From NCBI GenBank assembly GCA_035048485.1, contig CM068590.1:9165329-9229328 (forward strand): 64,000 nt of DNA, in the 5' to 3' direction. The DNA is from Pteria penguin (taxonomy: Eukaryota; Mollusca; Bivalvia; Pterioida; Pteriidae). The position numbers and the translations under genes were made by a program. Positions 49,847 through 60,900 of this stretch are shown here, piece by piece. The notes under the pieces were generated by a model. It saw only the letters and a list, made by a program, of their open reading frames with translations, was not told the DNA's origin and did no database searches. The first letter of the stretch is position 1, and the number at the start of each line of letters is the position of its first letter.

Positions 49847-49869
49847 TGATGATGATGATGATGATGATA
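49847..49869. repeat. (GAT)n microsatellite
   Basis: Eight or so GAT units. Confidence 0.9.
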
Positions 49870-50519
49870 TAATAAATCTTTCTATTTCGGTATTAATCAT
49901 TATATACGGAGTTATGAAGAGGATATTCTTATTTTCTTTTAAAAATATCGATATGTCTCTTCTTCTTCTCCCTTTTTTTTTCTTTCTTTTTCTTATTGAT
50001 TTGGGGGAGGGGGGGTTTCTTTGTTTGTTTATTTTCTGAGGTTTTCATTTTGTTTGTTCCATGGCTTGATATTTCCTTATGCGTATTCTCTATATCTATA
50101 TATTTAGAATTTTGATTAACTACATATAAAAATACCTTTTTATGCATGGAAACCTACATAAATCATTAATGATTAGCTACAGTGTTTTAATCAAAATACT
50201 GGGACAACATACCATCACGTTACAAGGATGAGCTTAAACTTCTGATAAAAAAGGAAATCGAAATATCACCAAAATTCTTGCACAAAAGCAAGAAAAAAAT
50301 CCACTTTGCTCTATTTTGATGAATGTTTGGACAGAAATATCGACATTTAATATTATAAAAACTATTCAAATAAGTGTCAGAGACATAGACTACTTTATGT
50401 AAGAAGTCTATGTCTCTCTGAGTGTAAACTGATTAAATACAGATATTTTTTTAATAAACTAACAAGTCGGTAATGAGTCGTGACAAACAAGTCTGTGTAC
50501 ATGCATAAATAGCTAAACC

Positions 50520-50652
50520 CACTCAACTTCCGTTTCAGACACTGGGCATGCGTGAGTTTAGTAGGGTGAATCGACTGGTGGAATCCTGACTTTTAAAGGA
50601 ATTTTCGACGTTTTCTGCATCTCGGATGCTTTATTTAAAAGCGTAGTTTATG
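50520..50652 (+). promoter_or_regulatory. PAFAH1B1: possible LIS1 non-coding first exon
   Basis: A CpG-bearing stretch (GAATTTTCGACGTTTTC, CATCTCGGATGC) ending at a plausible donor, TTTATG|GTATGT (intron +1 at 50653). It lies 1.2 kb before the exon that holds the LIS1 start codon. Vertebrate PAFAH1B1 also has untranslated upstream exons. This is weak, context-based evidence. Confidence 0.25.
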
Positions 50653-51797
50653 GTATGTATAACAGTGAATTAATATTCAGCGATAGATGACGATCAGATG
50701 TCGTGTATTAAGTGTTTCTTATTTATTATACATCACACATATCGGCTATGGCGCTTGTGACATCAATAAGTTCATGCAAAAATTAACATTCATTATCAGA
50801 ATTTCACTAAGCATCTGGCATGTCAGACTTTTCAAGAATGCCAGTGAATTAGATTATAAAATTGACATTCAAATGACCTGCATTTTAACCATCAGTAGCA
50901 GACATTACATGTATTGATTTCTTTGGACCCGAGCTATGTGTCATAATTCCTTTTCCTATAGATGTACAACTGCTGACTAGAGACAGTGTCGTGGAGTCTG
51001 TGTTTGTCTGGAAGGACCCGGACTCCAGTTCATGTTACATACTTATGTCAGACTTTTTGCTACAACCAGACTAGAATATCAAATAATTATCTCAAAATAT
51101 ATTTGTGAATCACAAGTCTGCATCAGTAATTGCATATTTTAAATGATTTATAGGAAAGTGTCAGCTAGGTCATGTCAGATTGAGAAAATTAAAATTTATT
51201 TCATGGTAACTGGGTAACACATGAATCATCATCAGGTTAATGTAATATGAAATAACACATTGCCTTAAACAGGTTGTGAACAAGTTCTTGTTTGAAAGAT
51301 AATCACTCAGTTGCATAACAATCTCTTTTTCCAGTAATTTCAAGGATTGGGCAGATCATACCATTTTTTAGTTTACATGTACCTGGTATATCTGCAACAG
51401 TTGCCACATTTTGTGCAGATATGAATTATATACTGTAAAGTTAGGATGAGTTAAAAAGGTCCACTTATTTCGTAAACAATACATGTGTGATAGAGATGCA
51501 CCCATTGGAATTTCAAGTCAAAATTTTATATTCTTTTATATGATGAATACTTGAAATTGATCTCTGAATCTGAAAACAGGGTTGGTTGTGCATTTCAGTG
51601 AATGACTCTCATATGAAAGGATGTAACAAATTTGTTGAATTGTGTGTTTAAATTGTAATGGTTGAAACACTTTTATAGAGTACATGTATGTCACTAAATC
51701 AGTAAATATTCTCCATTTGTCAGAATCATCCTTGATAGGTCTAAGCTTAAGTATATTATTACTTCCAGTGAATTTCTCAGTTTTTTCTTCATTTCAG

Positions 51798-51894
51798 GTA
51801 CTGCATCAATATCAAGACATGAATTGATGTATTGGTTACATTGATCTTAGACGATATATTCTGGAAGACAAAGACAAAAACAAAACATTTCAAA
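51798..51894 (+). other. PAFAH1B1: LIS1 5' UTR part of the start-codon exon
   Basis: Lies between a strong acceptor (TTCTTCATTTCAG ending at 51797) and the ATG at 51895. The acceptor shows that the start-codon exon is not the first exon. Confidence 0.55.
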
Positions 51895-51926
51895 ATGGTT
51901 TTATCTCAAAGACAGAAGGATGAATT
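51895..51926 (+). CDS. PAFAH1B1: LIS1 coding exon 1
   Basis: Encodes [10 protein letters not shown] plus two bases of Leu11. The donor is GAATT|GTAAGTT. The start matches the vertebrate N-terminus. Confidence 0.95.
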
Positions 51927-54900
51927 GTAAGTTACTACATTGAGATTCATTACAAATATGATAATATCTTTAATTGAAAGTTTTTTGTTCTACTATATGT
52001 ATATGCTTTATGTGTTGTCATGGTGGGTGCAGCTAGCCAACACTGAACCAGGAGAAGCTTATTCCTGCCGAATACAAAGTCTCGCATCAGAGTTTGTCAA
52101 GTTCACTGTTACACTGTTGTGAGTGCCTCAGCGTCATACATGTAACATCATTTTCTCCTGTATTTCACATTAAAGCTAAAGAACCTCTTCCAGGGAAACA
52201 TCAAGCTGACTTGATTTATAATATTTTATGTTCAGCATTCCTCCTTTATGTAATTTGTGATCAAGTTTTGTCTAAAAAGATGTTACAAATGTCAGGACTT
52301 TTTCTCATCATTTTGGGAACCTGGCCCATGACATTAAAATTAGGAATTTCTTGGTATTTTGTCCAATATTGGTAAGTGTTTTAGAAAAGTATGTTATGAT
52401 GAAATTTGCACTACTTGTTTTTAATTAAGAGAAGTTACAGTATTCAGAACTCATTATGCTTATTTTATTTTAGGTTTTATTTACAAAGTAATTTCTCTTG
52501 CTTTCATATTTTTAAGTATGTCCACAGTGTATGAACATGTAAAATGAGGTGCTTTATTGCTATTATGGCACAGTTACAATGTACATAATTTTTGTTTTGT
52601 TCAGAGGGTTTGGACTTATTAAAGGTTGTATTTTCCTGACTTTTCCCACTTGTACTAGTACCTAAAGATGCAGACAGGAATGACTAGACTGCCTGATTAA
52701 ACATTGTGTCAATGATTTGTGCTTTTCCATAGCGATTTTTCTTTTTCATAAATATATATATTATTTATAATAAATATAATCTTGATGATATTTAGAAGTA
52801 GGTGACATTCTTATTGTATCAATACTTTCACTTTCTGAGAAATAAGCATGGAGACCAATCAAAGTATACACTAGATTGCACTACCCATTTTAGGTTCATG
52901 CAGTCTGGTACCCCTACCAGTTTTCTCATTTACAATGACACCACATTTGAAATTGTTTTTGTAGGCTGTCAAGCTTTTACATGTATGTATGATGGAAGAT
53001 TATTTATAGTCATCTTTTTTGTGACATTGTGATCTTAATCTTTCATCCTACAGAAACTCTCTCTTACTAACACTAGTAACAGTGTTAGACGATACATTTA
53101 CTGATTTATTTTTATTGTTCATGATTGGGAATTTCTTGCCAAAAATTAGAGAACAAAAAATATACAATTTGTAATGGGGAATATATATAGGTAGCCAAAT
53201 ATGGACCATAAAGGGAATGGAAAAAATTCATGAATGCATTTTGAGATCAGACAAGTGTGAGTTGCGATGACTTGAATTAAATTCTACTTTTAATTGTATG
53301 TATTGACCATAAAGAAAGTGCAATTGAAAATTGTAAACCAGCTTGGCAATCAGAAGAATCAGATAAAAAAACAAAATAATGGACTTAAACTTCAAACCTT
53401 TTACCAAAAACTTCTCATCTGTAAGAAACCCTTATGTACACAAACAGGAAGGTCTAGATTACATTTAATGCAAGTCTCTAAGTGGCTGTCATAAAGTAAA
53501 CAAAGGCCATAATCAGGCCTTATTGTACACATACATGTAAGCAGAAGTAAATAATCATGAAAGTGAAATTAAGCAGTAGCTTCAAAATATGTAACTGACC
53601 AGGTCAGACTTTCCACTTCCTTCACATTTACTTTGGAATTAGTTTTTATCTATTGAGAGACTTGATATCTGAAAATTATTTTCTGTTTTCTTTTGCCGCA
53701 GAAATCGTGCAATAGCAGACTATCTATGCTCAAATGGATATATCTCAGCTCTCTCAGAATTCCAAAAGGAGGCCAATTTGGTAAGCAATACAAAGACATA
53801 TTTGATAAACTTTTGTTTGACTTTGATCGGGATGGGAAAAAAAGGGAAGGTAAACAAGTAGGGAAAAACAGGCCTGAAATTTCTGTAATTGATCGTAAAA
53901 TCATCACTCTTGTTTTTATTCCAAATCCAGATTTCTCAACTTTACTCATATTTGGCAAGTATTTCCAGCCAATTTCAAACCCAGCGTATGTGTAAATTGT
54001 AATTTATATGGTTTGATAGGCCCTGTTTTGATGCAATACTTTATTCTAGTATGCACTGTGTTGATCTGTACAACAAAAAATAGTAAACCACACCAAATCG
54101 GAGGTTTTTCCCCAGAATTTTTAATTTGCCAATAAAACCTGTTTGGTCGGTGCAATAAAATTGGGCAGGACGGGTTAGTGGAAACAATAATTTTTCTATT
54201 TAGCCTTATATGAAAATCATGCTTTAATTCACACCTTTAGTCTCATAACATCTTAACAAGTGCCCAAATTATAGGTCTTTAAGAACAAAATCATTGTTTT
54301 CATCAATGACAACAAAGATGTCCATACCTCAGTAGCACTTTCCTTTTTTATAATCAAGAGTCTTTTGAAATTTGTGTGTTTTCAAAAGTAACAAATTTTC
54401 TAAGAAGTCATTTACTACATAAACTCAGGAACTGTTTCTGTTGCAATGTACACATTTTTCATGTACTGCTTAAATAATGAAAAATGCCTTTTACTGCCTA
54501 CACAGTAGTAGTGAACCCTGTTTTGAAAATTGATGTTGTATGAAACACATACTTTGTTTTTGCAAAATCTTGAAGAAATGTAACAGTAATTAAAAAAAGA
54601 CTGAAGGTAAAGCCATATCTATAATAACTGTTAAATATTTCTATTTTTTCTCTTCCATTGACATTCTTAAAGAACTGGGCAATATGTACCTGTAGATTTA
54701 CCAGAAATCTGCCTGACAGTCACCCTATGGTTTCCACATTATATTAGAGCTATCTAATGCAATGTACCTCATCATAGATTTGTGCATATAATTATAAGTG
54801 ACATAGTCTGTGATATTTCAATGAGGGTCATTATCAGTAAGCAAAATATTAATGCATTTTTGCATCCACTTACTGCATATCAGTAAGCAAAATATTAATG

Positions 54901-57900
54901 CATTTTTGCATCCACTTACTGCATATACAGTATTACTCATTTAATATATTTTTGACCATCACTGATAGTATTAGTGCTATGGTATAAAGGTGTTCAATAA
55001 TATTTAAACTGAAATATTAGAGGTTTTTTTTTCAGATATGCTTCTTATTATAATAATTATTTATTTCCAAATATATTTTTTTTTTTCTAGCCTCAGGAAA
55101 ATGATAAGAAATATGGCGGTTTGCTGGAAAAGAAATGGACCTCCGTAATCAGACTACAAAAGAAGGTAAGTCTGCTGCCACTAACCTCATGTTTAATGAC
55201 CAAATTTGTTAAATTTCTTCAGCTTCAAGCAAGGGGTAAACATACATGTACCAGTATTTACATTATACATACAGTGATGCTCCGTTAATCCGGGCTCCGT
55301 TTATCCAGAAAATCCACTTTCCAAACAGGAAAATGCGGAAACAGATTTCCCAAATGATATTTTGATCCGATAATCCGGAAATACGCGTTACGTGTAATTT
55401 ACTCCGATAATTTGGACAGAATTTTGCTTTCCGGACGTAGCTGTAGTAAATAACTGCAGTTTAATTAATACACTGCTTATCTAATTAATACACTGCTTAT
55501 CTCGATTGGTTGGTTAACAGTTAACGCATTTACCTGGTCTGGTCACCTACCTATGATATGTTAATTACCTATCAAATTAAGAACTGATCGCTTTTGGTGT
55601 AGTCAAACGTCATGTTAGCGGTCATTGATGATTGCTTTTTAATGAGTTAGTGCACGCTCACGCCAGAAATGAAGATTACTGTTAGTTGAATGATAGTAAA
55701 TAAAAGTAAATTGCCGACTTCGCAGCTTACATTCTTTATTAGGTATTAGGGCTTTAGATTGTAACGAAAATTTAAGTATCATCACTCTTCTATCTGAGAT
55801 CGATGATTGATATAATGATAACGTATCCTTACTTAGTGCTCATTACATTATTTTGTAGAGAAGTTTTAACTTTTGGTTATTCTTCTGTTTTATAGTAATA
55901 GAAAATTGTCATATTTCAAACCTGAACACTGTGTAAATTTATCTGGACACAAATGTGATTATGTGTTTCAATTCTAAATTTGTATGACACAGCAGGACCT
56001 TAGATAAGCACTCCGATCATGATGGAAGTGAAATTAATTAGTCAAGCGCGAGGTATATACAAAGGCGGCTGTCAACATTTAAATAGAAGACAGTGATTTG
56101 AAAAATCATCCAGGTTTCAGAAATTTGGCTGCAGTTAATGTACAATTTACTAAAGATGTTAACACATTAAATATGTAATAGATATATATATATATTTCTT
56201 CGTATACAAATTAAACGCATATAAGGATTATTACTTGTGTTTTATCGTGTACTGTATACACCCTTCTTTTATCAAGAAATAAAATTCCTTAACATCTGAT
56301 GCACCGGTGCTGTGATCCGGTAATCCGGAAAATTCCGTTTATCCAGACAAACGTGTCCGGCACAACGGAGCATCACTGTATATAGTAACCAAGAGGTCCA
56401 GACTATTGCATTCTAGGAATCTTCATAAAACAGAGTGTTTATTGAAAATATCAGGTGGAAATCCTGTGTTGTGTGTGAATGCTTAATTTACATGATTTAC
56501 TTAATTGTTGGTGTGGAAAAATTGTAGAATGTCTGAACTTTATTATTAGAAGAATGAAGGTTGGACGATTCAATTTCTAGATAAGGTGCTGGACAATTAA
56601 CAACAAATGTAAACAAAGAATTGTCACAGCATGTGCTGCCATTTTAGATGAATAGGTAAAAGTAATAGGACTTTATGTTGATTACTTGTTAATATAAAAT
56701 AAACACGAAAATAATTTATTTAGATCAAACTTTTATCCTGTCCCCATTGCACTTAAATTTTGTATGTAATTTATCATATATTTTATGTGATAATACATGT
56801 ATACAGTAAATCCACAACAAATTTGCTTCTGCTTTTAGATTATTCTGCAATAAATTTTTATTTTTTTTTAAATGTGAAGGTCATGGACCTTGAAGCTAAA
56901 CTTTCGGAGGCAGAAAAGGAATATAATACAGGCGGTCCATCACGAGACCGTCGTAGCCCCACTGAATGGATTCCACGCCCCCCTGAACGATACGCTTTAA
57001 GTGGTCACAGAAGCCCCATTACTAGAGTCGTGTTTCACCCGACTTACAGCATCATGGTCTCATGCAGTGAGGACGCTACAATTCGAGTAAGTGGTAATAC
57101 TTAATAATAAGACTGGTTGATACATGATCACTCATGGCTACTATCCGAGTAAGTGGTAATACTTAGTAATAAGACTGGTTGATACATGATCACTCATGGC
57201 TACTATCTGAGTAAGTGGTAATACTTAGTAATAAGACTGGTTGATATATGATCACTCATGGCTACTATCCGTGTAAGTGGTAATACTTCGTAATAAGACT
57301 GGTTGATACATGATCACTCATGGTTACTATCCGAGTAAGTGGTAATACTTAGTAATAAGACTGGTTGATACATGATCACTCATGGCTACTATCCGAGTAA
57401 GTGGTAATACTTAGTAATAAGACTGGTTGTTACATGATCACTCATGGCTACAATTCGAGTAAGTGGTAATACTTAGTAATAAGACTAGTTGATACATGAT
57501 CACTCATGGCTACTATCTGAGTAAATGGTAATAGGATATAATAAGTAGTCCTCCAAAGGGAAGTAAAATATACTAAAAGAAATAATACAAACACTCTTTG
57601 CCGCAAATTTTCGGCCTCCTGGCTTTTATCCAGCAATATTCTATTCTAACTATTGATTGCCAGGAGGCCGAAAATTTGCGGCAAAGAGTGTTTGTATTAT
57701 TTCTTTTAGTAAGTGGTAATACTTACTAATAAGACTGGTTGATACATGATCACTCATGGGGTTTGAAATTAATCCCTGTCTTCTTATTGATAACTGAATA
57801 AAATTTGTTTCTAAATAATTCAGTTATTTATTGTCAATATCCTTAGCTTTTCATTTATTTGTGATAATTGTTTTAATCATGTTGTACTAGCGGCTTTTTG

Positions 57901-60900
57901 ACATAGAAAGCTACATAATAAGGTAGGGCATATGAAGGTTTCGTTGCAAAAGTAACCACCTATTTACTTTGCCATGACAAGTATCTAAAAATTTAATGTC
58001 ATTTACCTTTGGCAACTTAAAGCTTAGAATTAAAAAAATTAAAGTCAAGTTTCAGGATCAGACATACCCTGGTACCTGTATATGTAGACCAAGTCTAGCT
58101 TTTGCATCTACTGGTGTTGATGAATTTACAGCTGAAGTTACATAATCATGATAATTGAAAATTCCTGAATAAGAACATAAATAAACAAAGTCATTCAGAC
58201 AGGGTCAAAAAGATTTGATGATGTACATGGACAGATTTTACTCTCTTGTCCATTTGTCCATTCTATTTTCAGGGATTTTCCTATCATATAAATTCTTGTG
58301 GTGAGGGCATGTTTATTTAACTAACATGTTTCTGTTGAATGTATATCAGAAAAAAAACCTTACCAACCTTTGTATTTCAGTTATGGGATTATGAAACTGG
58401 AGACTATGAGAGGACTTTAAAAGGGCATACAGACACAGTGCAGGACATAGCTTTTGATCATACTGGAAAGTACTTAGGTAAAGCATATCACATACTGCCA
58501 CTGTCAGGGCTGTCAAAAAGATTAAAATCAGATGATATTTCTCCTTACAGATAAGGAGGTATCCTATATCAGTTGTACAACAATTATAATGTGTCTAATC
58601 CTGTCTAATAGTTAATACTGATAATTTTCATGTCAGAAATTGAATTTTCATTTACCTTATAATTTACCGAGCAATACATGTTTTCTAGACTCAAAACTAA
58701 CTTTTGTCAAGCATTAGTTTGGCGGACTAACTGATAACAAAATCTATCAGTTCACCAGAAAATCTAGTAGCCCATAGAAAAGTTGAGAGAAAAATCCCAT
58801 TTCATGATTAGATTTATTTTTGACAATGTTTGCATTTGATTAGAAAGATTTTTGCAAAATTTGATACTTTAAAACATGATGAGGACTGAGGAACATAGGC
58901 CTCCTCATCCTCCACATCCTAACCTCTCTCTCCAAAACACATCAACATTGCTCTGAAACACCATCACCATGCTTCGTACTGATCTCCATACATTAAATGT
59001 ATCAGCGACTTAGACTCTGTTACCTACCTTGGCTTTTCCACGAATTTTACTAATAGTGTTGGGGGTTTCCAAAAAGATTGAGATTGTTTTGTTTTGTTTT
59101 GTACATGCTGTTAAAATTTTTGGTAGTCTGGCAGACTGAGACAATAAGAAAACTTACAGTTTACTTCAAATTTCATTAGTCATGGAGCTACAGATGTTTT
59201 TTTCAAGCCCTGGTTTTGATGTTGAAAACTTTTTTCTTTCTATTGTCTTAGATAGTCATTTGTGTACACTGCAGTCTCAGGGGGGGGAAATTTCCACTCG
59301 CATTGGCGACCAGTTCTTGGGTGTGGGCTTGTGAAATCTCAAAAGAAATCGCCCACTTGGCGAATGTAATTTTCATAAGACATCGAGAGGTCTTTGCTCA
59401 TCGCAGCATGGCAGTTTATGTGTGAAGTTCCTGTTACACTCAATAAAATGTCATTTGTATAACATCGACCTTTTCCTACGTAGTAAGTTTCGAATAAAGT
59501 GCGAGATAGTTCCGAATGATTAAAGCGTCGATGGATACATAAAGTCGTCTCGCTCATTTTCCTTTTCAATCAAAGAAGTTTTATCGATTTATGCATAAGG
59601 TTTAATATAAATCTATCAGGAAGGGCTGAATTCCTTTTTTTCTGTAGAAAATATTGTACAGATAAGGTAGTTCTATCAATAAAATATATCCCTAGTAGAA
59701 TATTTGACTACTACGATTAAATGCAGTTGGTCAATTTCAAAACGATCAAGAATGAAGTGGCAACCAAACGAACTGACATTGGCCATTTCGTTTAGTTGCC
59801 CTTTCATGCATTCATTATTCTGGAATTTCATCTGTATAACTGAACAAGTACATTGAAAAGATGTGGGACCGTGAAAATTTTAGTGGGCTCCTAAATTTTA
59901 AAAGTTAGGGGCCCACTTGGCCCCTAAGATTTTCTTACAAAGTTTCCCCCCTGCAGTCTTGTTGTATTGGAAAAACTGCACAGAATACAGTGGAATATCG
60001 CTAAAAACCCTTTTGGGAATTCTGGAGTAAATTTACCCATAGTGATTTACCTCTTAATAAAGATTTTTGGGTTTTGTGTGATTTCTAATTCACATACTGA
60101 CCAAGGCGACTGTGATTTTTGGAAAATTTAAATACATACGTAGATTATGAAATATTATGTATGTTATTGATTATGTTCTATTTTTAGTCTCTTGCTCTGC
60201 GGACATGACAATTAAGATCTGGGATTTCATTGGATTTGAATGTATAAAAAGCTTGTGCGGTAAGTATCTGATACAGTAGCCCAATATGAATAGGGTTTAT
60301 CTCCACAAAATCTATGCAAAAAATGGACAAAATACAATTATTTAGATTGTTGGGAAAATACCCAATACTGCATTCTGTGAAGCATTTCTTGGTTTTTATC
60401 AATATTGATATTTCTGAAGCCATTTAATATGATTTAAATGCCTGAAAGTTATGTCACAGAATGCATCAGAGATGCAGAATACATGTATATGTACAATTGT
60501 ATTGTTTAATTTGTTGACTACACTGTAAATTAAATAATTTTAAAGTATTTAGGAAGTAGTAAATATAAATGTTATACCCTAAGATTTATCTGCCCTTGAT
60601 TAGAACACTCGCTTTCTCCATAGTATGATGAAGTATAAAAAGTGATCACATCTTGGGAGAGTGTATCTCTCCATAGTCAGTTAGCCATACAAATAAAGAA
60701 AATAATAATTTAATGTCTTAAGTAATTATGTGTGTGTATCATTACAGGACATGACCACAATGTTTCGAGTGTTTCATTTGTTCCTAGTGGAGACTTCATA
60801 GTGTCATCCTCCAGAGATAAAACCATCAAAATGTGGGAGGTTGCTACAGGGTAAGGCATACAAATGAAGTAGGTTGCTCTAGCATACAAACATGGGAGGG

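Larger units (their letters stand above)
43572..51797. other. region between the divergent METTL16 and LIS1 genes
   Basis: The start codons are 8.3 kb apart, facing away from each other. The promoters and non-coding first exons of both genes should lie here. I recognise several transposon relics (listed separately) but no further protein gene. The stretches 43600-44150, 44230-45200, 45651-46050, 48060-48900 and 50660-51780 hold nothing I can name. Confidence 0.6.
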
